DNA from: Apostichopus japonicus
Lineage: Eukaryota > Echinodermata > Holothuroidea > Aspidochirotida > Stichopodidae
DNA length: 64,000 nucleotides
Direction: 5' to 3'
Assembly (NCBI RefSeq): GCF_037975245.1
Contig: NC_092580.1
Coordinates: 6,362,501-6,426,500 of the forward strand
In this document: piece after piece, positions 41,301-53,097 of the stretch
Numbering within the stretch: the stretch's first letter is position 1
Layout of the letters: every line of letters begins with the position of its first letter
The notes under the pieces: generated by a model
Databases searched by the model: none
Told to the model about the DNA's origin: nothing
Seen by the model: the letters and a program-made list of their open reading frames with translations, nothing else
Position numbers and translations under genes: made by a program

Positions 41301-43989
41301 TCCCTTCCCTCCATTTTTCCCTCCTCTCCCTCCTGGTAACCTTTTCTTACCAAATGTTTTGTATGCTTTGGAAATTCTGTTGTCCTTCAATATTGTGATA
41401 TTGAGATAGAACGTGTTGTAAATGTACGGTGTACCCTTGCCACGACAACTACTGGTGGCTGTTCATAAGGAGTCGTAGCATTTTATTTGCCAAAATTTAT
41501 AAAATGGACAATAGAATCACTGTGTTTGTAATTTTAGAATAAAGAAAAGTACTGCAAATATTCCGTTTTTGTGACTGGTCTCCACTTTGAGCTGGCTTGC
41601 CATAAATAGCATGTTGTTATGTAGCAGGGTCATTGCAGCTTCGGTCTGCTTCTGTAAGTGAGCACCAGGGCCGGATCAAGAGGGGGCCAAAGGGGCCATG
41701 GCCCCGGGCCTCCCACCAAGAGGGGCATCCCACCACTGATTTTTTTTTTAGTGCCATAACATCGCTACGATGCGCACATTGCGGACACCAGTACTGACAC
41801 TCAGTGAGACATAAAAGTTAGTTAAACCATATATCTAAAGTTCTAAACGGGGGGGAGGCAGAACTTTTGGGTCTGCAAGCCTGTTTGCCTAAGCTCTATA
41901 GCCACACTGCATACACCTAAATCTAGGCCACTGTCTCACGAATGCAGACCACAGTAGCGCAGATGCATGTTGCAGCATGTATATATCATATATGGTGTAC
42001 ACAGTGCCACAGCGCACTCGGATTGGAAGTCTGGGAACACTACAAAGCTTACACGTGTGCTTTTTATACGGGATGGCTATGCATTGCAAGATCTAAGGAT
42101 TCTTGAAGTCTGGTGAATCTAGCTAATTGATTAGATTTTTAAGCTAAATTTAGATTAAAAGTTTCAAAACATATGAATATAAAGTTGAGATGAATGAGAT
42201 CCAGTGTTAGTATGACTAGGCCTCACTAGCTGTTGCTTTTTAAGTCCTGTAATGTTGTATATACTTATATGTATATATATACATGATTGTGTTATAATGG
42301 TATGTAAAGGTATTCACATGCAGCTATTATGTGTTAGAAATCATATTTATAAGTCTTTGGGTTTTTACAGAGTTTAAGTTTGTTAAACATATTTGTTTAA
42401 GTAAAACGTTTCAGTAATTTTTGTAAGATTTAGATTTCTTAAGTTGCAAAAACATGTTATGTAATTTATATTTAAAATAATGTTTTTGCAAATACTTTTT
42501 GAAACTTTTTCTATCATGATAAAAAAACATTCTAATATGTAGTCCATGTGGTATTCATCTCCCAAGTCTTTTTAACATATACTATAAGGTGACCTATAGT
42601 CTTACATTTCTCACTATGCCTAAATCTGGATGCATGAAATTCTAAATTTTCATATTCTCAAGTATTTTTCCAAACATACATAATAGTAAATTTGTTTGAT
42701 TTGAAAATTTATTTTAACGATCAAAGTAGGCCTAAACGACCGCTCAATATGTTATTGTAAAGATGGGTTTGATTTTTGTCAATTTTAGTGCAATAACATC
42801 ATTACAATGAGCATTTGGCGGACACCAGTACCGTCACTCAGTAGTTCAAAAATTGCTAGAGGGGGCCTCCCACCACCAAGCTGGCCCCAGGCCTCCCACA
42901 AGCTTAATCAGGCCCTGCCAAGCACTAATAAAATCGAGCAATGAACCATTGGTCGGGTATGTGAAATTGGGATCTGTAGTTTTCAAGGGAAAACTGAGGT
43001 AGCTAGGACTGATTTTGGGAAAGGAAAATACCTGTCATGTGATGTTCAGTTTAGTCTAATTCAGTTTACTGTTTCCCAACAGTTAGGAAGCATCTTAGCG
43101 TTGCTCACTTGAAATATTCTCTGTGTAATGAGCTTGGCTGAACTTTTGCATATCCCATTGCAGAAAATAACCATTAGGTAAAACTTGGTGTAAGATTTCT
43201 CATTTGGTTTGTGATTAATAGCAAATATCCTATAATAAACAGTACCTAGGTGACAAAATGTTTAGAATCTAATAGATTGGTAATTAGTTGCTAATTGACA
43301 TTGCTTTGGTGATATGCTTTTCTGTTTGATCTGCTGCAGTCGTGTTCTGACTGGTAGCAAATTTGGCCCTGAATCACCTCAACAAAAATATGTCATAGCA
43401 TTCACAGAAGTTAGGGAGTAATTTGAATTGATGAATTAAAGTTACCAAACTTAATTGTTATAACAAAAATTAAGGAATTATACAAACAGAAACTGGTGAA
43501 TTATTGTTTCTAAAGTTGGTGAATAAAAAAACTGGTAACTTACCAAAACTAACCAAAATTGGTGAAGTTATACATACAAAATATATTGGTGGATACATTT
43601 ACAACACTTTCTGCTTTGTAGTGACCAACATTGGTGGATTATACAAACAAAAACTAGTGCATTATTGTTTCCAAAATTGTTGAATTATAATAAAAAACAA
43701 AAGAAATTTGGTAAATTGCACTTCCCAAAGTTGATGAAGTTATACATACAAAAATTGGTGAATGACAGATCCCAAAGCTGGTAAAATTGTAGTGAACAAA
43801 TTGTTAAATTATACCTACAAGCATTGGCTAATTATTATACTTACCAAAATTAAATGAATTAAACTTACCAAAATGTGCCTGGCAGAATCGTGTTTGCGGG
43901 TGAGAGATGTAATTGCAATTACATCTTTGGCCAGATACAGTGGTCCCAACGAAAAAGAGCAAAATTGTGAGAAAAAGTGTGTGTGCCAT
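38006..43989 (-). CDS. TIMP-like: TIMP-family secreted protein, gene B (4 exons)
   Basis: Exons 43989-43869, 40982-40740, 39231-39098 and 38326-38006 join by GT-AG introns of phase 1, 1, 0 (819 nt, 272 residues). The start ATG has a strong context (AAATGG). The leader (about residues 1-20) ends VSG, followed by QR, Cys23-Asn-Cys25, HPQ and Cys36. Exon 2 carries NVS and ICG; exon 3 carries NCNW...W..L and CGC; exon 4 carries seven cysteines and a basic end. The exon 2 and 3 lengths equal those of gene C, so B and C are the closest relatives. It is head-to-tail with A, about 4.3 kb upstream of it. The role is a secreted TIMP or tensilin-like matrix protein; the family is firm, the function inferred. 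Intron 1 (2.9 kb) holds a hAT-like element and a degenerate minisatellite. Confidence 0.92.
39098..39231 (-). CDS. TIMP-like: Gene B exon 3: end of N-domain
   Basis: A 134-nt exon, acceptor AATCAG, donor GTGAGT, ending in phase 0. It encodes ITNCNWV..WEDL..EQ..GL and C-G-C. The pattern matches the TIMP segment that carries the third N-domain disulphide. Confidence 0.9.
40740..40982 (-). CDS. TIMP-like: Gene B exon 2: N-domain core
   Basis: A 243-nt exon between a TGTACAG acceptor and a GTAAGA donor. It starts AFRG as gene C starts AFRV, and contains the NVSVYEIFKG strand, the ICGK cysteine and the end motif FLFTG. A plus-strand ORF overlapping this exon is an antisense shadow. Confidence 0.9.
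41666..42917. mobile_element. hAT-like element in gene B intron 1 (1.25 kb)
   Basis: Inverted ends CAGGGCCGGATCAAG and CTTAATCAGGCCCTG (two mismatches), with GGGCCTCCCACCA blocks near both ends. The flanks GTGAGCAC and CCAAGCAC match at five of eight bases, so any target duplication is worn. A direct repeat of about 60 bp containing GCGGACACCAGTAC occurs near 41,752 and 42,789. No transposase. Confidence 0.65.
43470..43868. repeat. Degenerate minisatellite touching the gene B exon 1 donor
   Basis: Variants of TTGGTGAATTATACAAACAAA, CTTACCAAAA and TTGTTTCCAAA recur about every 45-65 bp up to the splice donor of exon 1. Several copies contain CTTACC, which on the coding strand is a GTAAG donor-like sequence. 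Confidence 0.6.
43869..43989 (-). CDS. TIMP-like: Gene B exon 1: signal peptide and CxC...HPQ..FC
   Basis: The leader LFLTILLFFVG precedes a likely cleavage after VSG. CNC and FC are 13 residues apart from first to last cysteine, one more than in vertebrate TIMPs. The donor GTAAGT is phase 1. A degenerate repeat array abuts this donor in the intron. Confidence 0.9.
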
Positions 43990-44105
43990 TTCCGCTAAAG
44001 GAAAATGAAATCTGCTTCTGGAAATGAGAAATACTGTGTACACGAATGACAGGATGCTTCAAGAAATAAATTACAAGTGACTGTCTCCTCTACCCTCCCA
44101 TGCTA

Positions 44106-44114
44106 CTTATATAG
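44106..44114 (-). promoter_or_regulatory. TATA box of gene B
   Basis: CTATATAAG on the minus strand lies about 120 nt upstream of the start codon. A cap site about 30 nt downstream would give a 5' UTR near 90 nt without an intron. Confidence 0.5.
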
Positions 44115-44957
44115 CTCCCAGATAAGTGCAGAATCTTAAACATTACCTGAATTGTATCATCAGAGTAATTAATCACTCCTGCATTAAGTTCAGTGTATGC
44201 ATTAATATCTTACTCTGTCCATACAATAATAATTAGTTAAAAGACCAGCCAATCACAAACCTTGTTTTCTCTTATTCAAGGAAAGTTTTTTTCTTACTAT
44301 CTTTAGAAATATATCTTGACCAAGTATTGCACTCACTAGAAGGGGAAGATTTATCAAATTTTAAAAGAGATTTAAAATGATTTATTGTGTCTGGATGTTT
44401 GGATATGGATCACAGAGCTTGTGACATTTCCAGTGAAGGTGGGTTGGAAATGACATATTAAATTCAAACAGCTTAAACAAGTTAATGATCTATAAAGTGA
44501 TCATAATCCATTTTATGACCTCCCTCTTGTTTTCCAAACTTGTTCTAAAATCAAACTTAAGAGCAGCAGGCTATAGCTTCAATCTTGCAAATGTGTCAAA
44601 ACAGTAAATTTGTCTATTTGATACTGCATGCTCCTTTGTCTCATGTGCACGTTTTGATTGAATTGTAGAGACATATTAGTGATGCCATTTTGTGATATTC
44701 TGTGAACACTTTTGGCAACAGCAGAGTGAATGATGTTATCACAGCAATTCAGCCGAATCTATTTTTTATCTTTTTTAATCTTTTCTTTATAATATTTATG
44801 TTACTGATTAACAGAAGAAAACAGTATTTCTTCAAAAACTTGCATTTTGAGTAAATTCTAAATACAAACAAAATTCAAAGCTAACAAAACATTCCAAAGT
44901 ACCACATTTCAAGGATAAATCAAGTGAAGATTACAATGGGAAAGTAAAGCAGTTTAA

Positions 44958-45314
44958 AGGGTGTGAAGACTCGCGCGCAAAGAAACGTCTCATGCAGGTA
45001 ATCTGACCTAGTTTCGAATGAGGTGTAACAGAAGTGTTAGACACCACCATCGATTCCAAAAAATACACACACAGCTTGCTACCGTCGGTAATTAGACACT
45101 AGTGTACAGTCGATACATGCAGATACTGTCAATACCCACAACACAGTGTACATAGCAGCGATGGACATCTCAGGTGTAGATAAAGGATAACAAGGGCTCA
45201 CGTTTCATTACTTTCTGCATTTTGCAGTGACAAGAAGAAAACGTCATTTGCAAGCAACGGAAAGTTAACTTTTTCAGAGCGCGGCACACGGTTTTGGGCG
45301 AGTCTTCAATGCCT
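44958..45314. mobile_element. piggyBac-like MITE with TTAA flanks (357 bp)
   Basis: AGGGTGTGAAGACTCGCGC at the left and the inverse AGGCATTGAAGACTCGCCC at the right, bounded on both sides by TTAA (44954-44957 and 45315-45318). The TTAA target is the piggyBac hallmark, though TTAA is common in AT-rich DNA. GC- and CpG-rich, no ORF. Confidence 0.65.
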
Positions 45315-46354
45315 TTAACAACACCTACAGTGATAAAACCATAGACCACCTACTGTGATCCATCCCTTGGAAAATCTAGGGTTTAACCTTTCCAAATGGA
45401 TGAAATTCAATGAACTATATCTTAAGTTAGGGATAAGCTATTGATAAAAGTTGTTCAACAAACAATGTGGAATAATTTTTTGTTAAGATATCAGTGTTTC
45501 ACCTTCTGCCAGTGGAACTTAACCTTCTCTTGGTGAAAAAAAAATGCCTTAGTTTAATCAGTCAGTTGCCACTTCTAGTATTTCATTATTAATTCTCATA
45601 GCCTCACTTTATCAGTAACAGCTCATATATACTGTTTCTACAAGTAAAGTAGACTAAAACTAGGTACATCTGCTGTCAGACACAACCAAAAGGGGGAAAA
45701 AGTTAGGGAATAGGCACGGGACCCAGAGTCAATAAGGGGCCCAGGCAAATAATTGTACTCTTTATATGCCCATGAATGTGCTTCCCCTTTGGGAAGTGGG
45801 GAGGGGGGGGGTGTAGTTAGCGTATTGTATTTAATTTTTTCATGGTGAATCTGCACTTTATGAGTGTATAAGCGTAGCTTTTACAGATTTTCCATGCTTT
45901 TTTTCTTTCTTTGACATTGGTATTATTCATTATTGTAAATGTAATTGTAAAAAAGAAAAAAAATGAAATAAACGAAGCAAAACGAAACAAATGTTCTAGG
46001 CATTTGTAAAGACTTCAAAAGAATGGCCCAGTGTCATAGTTGTCCCTGGCCCTACGTATGAAAATCCGATCTTTGAAACTAATACTTCTGAACTAAGGAA
46101 ACAAAAAATTTAAACTTTGAACTGTTTTGAATGAAAGATATTTGAATAAGCAAAGTAAGGACTTCAGAGCTTTGTTAGGCCATGTCATAATATCAGCATC
46201 TAAGATTTGCCAAGTTTAATGTCTGAACTCCTTTTAACTTCTGACCTGGCAATGAACCTTTGTATTTGGAATTGAAAGTTCCGTCCATTTAGCTATTACA
46301 GTTTCAAATACCAGCCTTTTGTAAATGGATACAATATAAAAAGTATCAGAAAAG

Positions 46355-46690
46355 TTAATCCTTTTTTTTAATAATGTTGTAAAGAAAATTTGTTGAATTC
46401 ATCTGCCTGGACAAGCTGTCTGGTGCTTGAGGGGTTTGTTCTAGCTTGCAGTGATCTAGTCTGGTTAGTTTATATGTCTGTTGACCGTCACATTGTGCAG
46501 TGTGTACTTTTGACCATTCCATGCACAGGTTATTGAACTTCACACTCTGATAGGACAAACTGTTAGACATTAAATAAATTGTAACTTTAGTGGTTTCATC
46601 TACACTAGAGCTGAACGCCACAATAGGATCAAATCCTGAGGTCTGAAGGTCATCGATATTGTCCCCAAAGATGCAATATAATGCCAAAAA
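46355..46690 (-). pseudogene. Decayed TIMP-like exon 4 (remnant D)
   Basis: A minus-strand frame open for about 110 codons contains GDN..DLQTSGFDPI, matching GDTDADNFQVEDCGFNPI of gene B and IQTCVFNPV of gene C. It also has LCMEW....AQC and LDHCKL, matching GCEW...TCF and AECSL of gene C. Only three of the seven cysteines remain and the basic loop and tail are gone. A pyrimidine tract precedes the expected exon start, but the AG is missing (GGC instead). It may be the 3' end of the same broken gene as the exon 2 remnant at 53.1 kb. No exon 1 or exon 3 was found. Confidence 0.45.
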
Positions 46691-47083
46691 GGGAAATAAT
46701 AGTCACTACCTGCTCATATCACCAATATTTTTTTCGGCCAAACTCATCCTCAGTTTTACATTTAATTATCTAATTTAACAATATCCAATAGGTTAGGAAT
46801 AATTTGAACCTTCAAGAAAAAAACTTTCAGCATTTTAGGCAAAGTAAACTTTACTGTCAGAACTGATGACCATTCATTGTAATCCAGATAAGTTCTGATT
46901 AGTTCTAATTCCACTCTTACATCTAGGGCTTTACCTTCGTGTGCAGATCATGATTGCTAGCTAGTATCAAATGCAACCACCTCCTGGCTAGTCAACACAT
47001 TACCAATTTAGGATGATATTTGCCTTTCAACTTACTTTCTTTTTCCCACACCCTCCAACTTCTCCCTTTCTGTTCTAATTCTC

Positions 47084-47952
47084 TGGGCGGCCATTTGGGC
47101 CAAAAATACAACAATGAAACGAATAAAGAAGAATGAAAATTGAAAAAGAAGAAATATGCAAGATGAAACAAACATATCTTATACCAATGTAAGAATTGTG
47201 GAAGGCTTCACTTAAGCAGAGAAATAAAAATAAAAAGACAATCATATGTAGCGAAACATATCAAACACATGCAACCAAAGGATAAACAAGGAGCACCAGG
47301 AAGACAAAATTGATCCACTTGTCAGAACAAAAAGATCAATCGCCACCATAAAGAGAAGATGTATTGTAAGCAGAAGAACATATGAAAAAATCAAAACAAA
47401 CGCTCACAGGCGAAATGAACAAGTGCTCAGAGCAAAAAAAACAAGGGCCAGCATAAAACAAAGATGTAACATTCGCACAAAATCAAAACGAACGTTCACG
47501 TGAAACAAACGAACACCTATTATTATTATTATTATGAACTAAAAGGGACAGATGCCGCTGTTTTGGTGTTCCTTGATCGTGATATATTATGAAATGTAGT
47601 TACGACATCTTGTATGCACAACACTTCTGTCCAACCACGCTGCACTGTGCTTCACAAGGTCAGTGAACTGTGTGGGCTAATCGTCCTGTTGTCATTGTGC
47701 CCACAAGGGAAGTTTTTAACTGGGGCAGAGGCAGACGAGGCTGTTCGTTTTGATTCTGCCCCAATGTTCGTTTTGATTCTGCCCCAATGTTCGTTTTGAT
47801 TTATGGGGAAAACTCTCAATTGTTGGGGCGAACTTTCATTTAGTTCGCCCAGTCATGTCGTTTATCTACATTCTTATTGTTCCTTTTCATCTTTGTTCTT
47901 GTCTGTTTGTCTCTTGTTTCATCATTGTATTTTTTGCCCAAATGCCCGCCCA
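47084..47952. mobile_element. TGGGCGG-ended element (869 bp)
   Basis: The left end TGGGCGGCCATTTGGGC and the inverse of the right end TGGGCGGGCATTTGGGC continue with matching AAAAATACAA and ATGAAAC blocks, so the inverted repeat is about 45 bp. It shares the TGGGCGGCCAT start with the 25.8-kb element. Inside are an (ATT)n tract at 47518 and 2.7 copies of a GTTCGTTTTGATTCTGCCCC repeat (47740-47806). No clear target duplication. Confidence 0.6.
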
Positions 47953-50499
47953 TACTCCTCACCTCCTCCTATTCCACCCCTCTTAGGCTACCATTGATTG
48001 AGTGTTGTTAAGTCTATCAAGGATTAAACAACCACAATTACAGGAAGTACAGCATGGATGCACATGCATACGTGCGTGAGCACAGAATTTTGTACTTGTT
48101 ACCTCAAGGTATGTTTTCTACATCATGCGATATAACCAATGATGTTTAGTTATTTTGATCATTCAAGATGCGGTAATGGCCAATTAGTTGTTGATGGAAT
48201 GGTTCAAGCTGCCACATCACTTAACACTGCATAAAAACCATTCATCTGCTTCCCTAATTGACTATAATGTGAGTTCATTGAAAACTGATGAAATCATTAT
48301 CTGACTCTTTTTCTTTTTTTTTTGGCTTGTCATCAAGATTTTTAATTTATTTGTGGCATGATTTTTAATGTTATATATACACAGATAAAACTTATACAGA
48401 AGCGTAGATAGTGTAATGATCTGATAGTAGCTGAAAAGATTGAATAGTTTTGAAATGTTCAGTTTTAAATGGGATGCACTATTGAAACTTGGCTGAAGTC
48501 CATACATGAAGATGTCAGGAACAGAATAAGAGCAAAACAACGTATAGCATGAATCTCTGTTCTAATCCCAGAACATACACTATCGTTGTATAGAGTAACA
48601 TGGAGATTACTGAATTATAATAATGTTATATTTGTTGCTTCATCAAGTGAATTTTTCAGATATTTAATTGGCAGTTACTGATAAAAGTTGGAGAGAAACT
48701 ACATGAATAAACTAGAATCTTAGCAAGGGATGTAGGAATTGGGAGGAATGGGTATTACCCCTCCCTCTCTCCTTCAATAAAAACAAGGAGATACAGCCAA
48801 AGAAATTTCAGAGTAATTCCTCTTTTTAAACATGTTTTGTATGCTTGAAAATAAGAGAGACCTGAAAATGCAACCCCTTGAGTCCTCCACCCCACTTCCC
48901 CACCCCTCCCCCTCAGCATCTACATCCCAGTCAGTAACAGTCTATCCCCAATCAGCAATAATTTCAGAATTGCCTATAAATGACAAAACTCTTTATACCA
49001 AGATAGACATCCTCTTGTCTCCATGCTCCACCACTCCTCTCTGCTTGCAAGCATATGCTGATCGACCCTGTGATTTGAGCTCTGTTATCGACTAGCATCA
49101 AGGGAGGATCATGCCTATTGCTCAGTGTTAAAGTTGAAAGGTGTACAGGTAAGGCATTAACTTGAAAAAGTTGGATACAAGAGGTAATCCTTTATGGTTA
49201 TACTTGTTGCTCCAGCAATGATCATTAATATTTTCTCTTGAATCTTTTGAATGGGAAATACTGCGTTTAAATCTCATCCCAAAGTGACGCCTACATTCCA
49301 GTAAGTTGTGATGCTTACGCTACTCCAAACATGTACCAAACATATTTTGTGTGAAAAACGTCTTACAAAATCTTACGAAATTTTAGCAAAAAGGATGAAC
49401 ATTTTCGTCGGCAAATGGCTGATTATCCAACAGCTATGCACCTTTAAATGTTCTTTCTATTACATATGCATTTCATGCAGAGAGGTCAGGTCAGGTCGCC
49501 TCAGCAAATTTCTGGATTTCTCACTGTCCCATATACAGTACCAGTATGTGAACGTATACAATTAAAGGAAAGTGTGTGTACACAGTACAGTGCATTATAT
49601 AGTCCTAAGCGAATGTTATATAATAAGAGTTGCATATTGCATTGAAAATCTGTTTATTCAGCAAAACTTACCCGCTTTCCAATTAAAAGTGTAAAATGAA
49701 TATTAACTTTACAAAATTTGCAATATAAATAAAGAAATCTTGACTAAAACTATCACAGTTTCCGGAAAAGACCAACCTCATTGACGTGTTGTCAATCATA
49801 TCTATTTAGGATGTGGCAGAGAATATCCAGAGTCCTGGAAACTGATTGGTTAAATTGAACAACATGTTAACGTTACTATGGCTTAACCTAGTTAGCGAAA
49901 TTTTTGGATTATACCTAAGGCCTAGTCTTCAAACACAGTGTAGGACTAGTCTATATCCTTTACTGTATTAATGCGCCCTGCATTTGCGACTAATACGACT
50001 AATACACCACCTACCGTAATACTGTATGTAGGTTCTACTATACTATACTGCATGCAATATAGCAGTACAGTACGTCACGTTATAGAGATGATTTGATTGG
50101 TTGAGTTCAAAATATGGATGAGAAAGGTGTGGTTGCATGCATAATTGTTTCGCAGAACAAATCAGTTAACATTTACGAAAACGATAATTACTTGTTAATT
50201 AGGGTTCCCTGAGAAAATTCTGTCACAGCAATCTTGCTTTCACCAATTGCAAGTTATAAATATGTGTATATGTATATTCATTTGCCTTTTACCTCCATTT
50301 CATTTACAGTCTGTTCATCCCTTTCGAGATCCGGCTTTAGGAATCACAAATGATTTCCTGTTGATTAGAATCATGGTTGATCTCTAGAGTAAGGCAAAAT
50401 ATGTCACCAAAACAGAACCAGTTTTGTTGGATACAGGTGTACACCTACAGTGGAATTACAACCTTCCTTACGGGTTTCGAACCTCTGGTCATACAATCA
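47953..50499. other. Gene-free spacer between B and C, part 1
   Basis: No TIMP-like exon 3 was found here, although a remnant gene D would be expected to have one between 46.7 and 53.1 kb. Only short unrelated ORFs. Confidence 0.5.
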
Positions 50500-50690
50500 G
50501 CATCCATAGCCTAGTGGTTAGGGTGTCCCCATATACAGTTGGAGGCCCAGGTTTGAATCCTGGTGGAGGCTGGAAGTTTTTTCACTGTTCTGGATTTTCC
50601 AACTCACTACAATTTCTATATGTAAATGACAATGGAATGATCAAAATTCCAAATAAATGCAATATTTCCCTTTAAATTTTTTTTTAACCT
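50500..50690 (+). mobile_element. tRNA-derived SINE
   Basis: TAGCCTAGTGG (50507-50517) fits the pol III A box and GGTTTGAATCC (50550-50560) the B box with one change, 32 nt apart. The tRNA-like head is followed by an unrelated body and ends in a T-rich stretch. Just upstream, GGTTTCGAACC (50473-50483) is a perfect B box read on the other strand, suggesting a composite origin. It does not fold into a normal tRNA gene by eye. Confidence 0.6.
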
Positions 50691-51650
50691 GGAAATAATC
50701 TCTGTGTGGTGTTAGTCTTGATGTGGGCGTATTCACGGTCCATAAAAGGTGTGATGAACTTTGTATCACCAGCAGCAGACAGAGGTTTAGACTTCACGTT
50801 TTAAAGATTTCCGACTTAATGAGGTGGGTCTCCATATAGGATTTACTGGAATAATGATAATATCTACTGTAAAAGGGATCTCATATTGACCTCATTCTTC
50901 CTTTTTAAACCATTTAGTCACAGATGGAGGGAGGATTCCAAAGTTTTAATGTAATATCTGCTATAATTTGGTGTTGCATATGTGATACACAGATGATATC
51001 AGGAATTTTCCCAACATGGCTACATGTATGACATGCTTGTTATGAGCCAATCAGCCCCTCTCTGCCAAGACATTGTAGTCTACCTCCCATATTCTCTTTT
51101 GACAAGAGTACTTTGGTGGTAACAAATTTAAACGAAATTAACTGTCCACTGGGTCGGTCCGTTGCGAAATAACTTAATAGAAAATACAGGATCCATCCTT
51201 AATTACAAGTATGTTTAGATCCTTCACAAAATACGAAAAGTTAATGTAACGAAATAAGGAATGCGGTTCCAATAAAATACATCTATAGCGGTCGGATAGG
51301 AACGTTTCTCAAGTTGATAAGAATTATCCGATCGAAAGTAATAATAAGGCGATTAATGTAGGCGATTAACGTCGTTGGTAGCTTGTCGTGTTGAGCGGTC
51401 AAAGTTGAAAGTCGAAGTGGTGTAAGTTCGAACTAGCGATAACACAAGGGTAATTGAGGGCGCTAACAGTTGACGGTGTCAAATTACGCCGCTACAGTAC
51501 CATTGCATCTTGATGAACTGTAATGAATCATCCACTATTTAGCCTCATCAGTAAATCTTCCATTCCTCATCAAGCAGTACAAAATATCAACACCAGCCCT
51601 GTGGGCATATTCCAACTTTCTATAAATAAGTTCATATTCTTTTAACCTCA

Positions 51651-52215
51651 CTTTAAAGCCCTTTCTTCACATTCCATCTATCCATTATATTGAGTTATTT
51701 CCCTTTCTCCGAATCAATATCTTAGCTTCCATACACCCCAACCCCATTAACACAATCCAAATACTTACCTGCTTCTTTATTTTAGAGGATAAAATTCTCT
51801 CTGATATGAATCCCCCACCCCCCCCCTGTAATATGTTTGTTACCATATACCATACTTGTTTCCACCAGACTTATTCAAGCTCCCTATTAGTACATGCTAA
51901 TTTAAACTTGATATAAAAGCCCTTAATTCCCAGTTTATCTATCCATAATCCTAAGCTCCAAATTATATCCCAACCCAATAACCCTATCCATTAAATATAT
52001 CCAATTTCACCCAGTATAATCCTATACACATTGGCCCTACACATTACGATCTTCATCTATCTTCTCTTCTGGTATTATAAAAGGTCCTTGATAATATTTG
52101 GCGTTTCATCTCTAGTCTGTAAGAAAAGCTTGGTTGTGGCCCTTCTGTACTTCTTCGCTTCTTATTTGTGATAGTAATTGTGGAGTATAACTTCTTTCTG
52201 CTATGAATCCCCCAG
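51651..52215. repeat. Diverged direct duplication
   Basis: TAAAGCCCTT...CTATCCAT...CCCCAACCC and later TGATATGAATCCCCCA occur again about 260 and 400 bp downstream, in the same order. The unit is old and has suffered indels. Confidence 0.4.
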
Positions 52216-52597
52216 CCCCAAAGCCTCTTTTATAACTATATAAAGCATGCCTGCATGCAGATCCCCATCACTAGGCACTGATCACTTTGCTACTCGAGGT
52301 TCACCATTTAAAGTGTAACATAGGTTAATGCATTTTATACATGCTTAAGTTAGTACTCTAGCTTACAGACAGATTATGCTGATTTTGATTCCACACTACT
52401 AAAGATTGGTCTTCGAATAATTAACTTTTACTTTGTGCAGTGGACAGAGTGGCTTTAATGCCAGTACTTCCAAAGCATTTAATTCCAGTCTTCCCCCATC
52501 CCTACGATCCCCTACCTACCCAATCCCCAGTGTGATCAGATCAATTAGTACAACTAATCCGCAAGAAGAAACAACATAATAACAAACACCACATGTT

Positions 52598-52627
52598 TAG
52601 CTCAGCTGAAAGCTGTCAGCTGAGCTA
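52598..52627. repeat. Perfect 12-bp-stem hairpin
   Basis: TAGCTCAGCTGA and TCAGCTGAGCTA pair across the loop AAGCTG. The stem contains two CAGCTG-type palindromes. It may be the end of an unrecognised repeat; no CTRR follows as in a Helitron. Confidence 0.6.
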
Positions 52628-53097
52628 CAGCAATCGTGCGATTCTGCCGAAATTCTATCACTTTTTGCCACCTTTTCATCAGTGGTTTGTGTGAGTTAAG
52701 TTTTCATACATGTGATCATATTTTATCGATTTGAAGGTCATTTGAGGTCTTGATAGGTCATTTTCTGAAAGCATAAAAAATGTTACTCCTAGAGTGTTTG
52801 TCCAAATCTACTGCAATGTTGTGGATATATTGTTTGAATGGTGGTGAACAATGTTATGTGATGGCCTAAAACAGGGTCTTCTGTAGAGTTTTCAGTTGTG
52901 ATAAAAAAATATAGGCCACAGATCATTCAATGATCATGAAATTTGTTTTCAACTTTTTAGTATTCATGACCATATGCATTTTATAGTGAGTAGCAAAATG
53001 TCTTCCATCATAATTTTCCCATCATTTTGGGAAATAATCCACCCATGGGAGACTTTATCAAGTCAAATATTTACTTGTTATTCAGGCTTTCTATCTA

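Larger units (their letters stand above)
50691..53097. other. Gene-free spacer between B and C, part 2
   Basis: A CpG-richer patch at 51,130-51,490 (GGTCGG, GCGATTAACGTCG) stands out and may be a young unrecognised repeat. Beyond it lie the diverged duplication and the 52.6-kb hairpin. Confidence 0.5.

Noticed and set aside
50500-50575. Functional tRNA gene
   Set aside because: A and B boxes are present, but a normal cloverleaf and acceptor stem are not; a SINE body follows.
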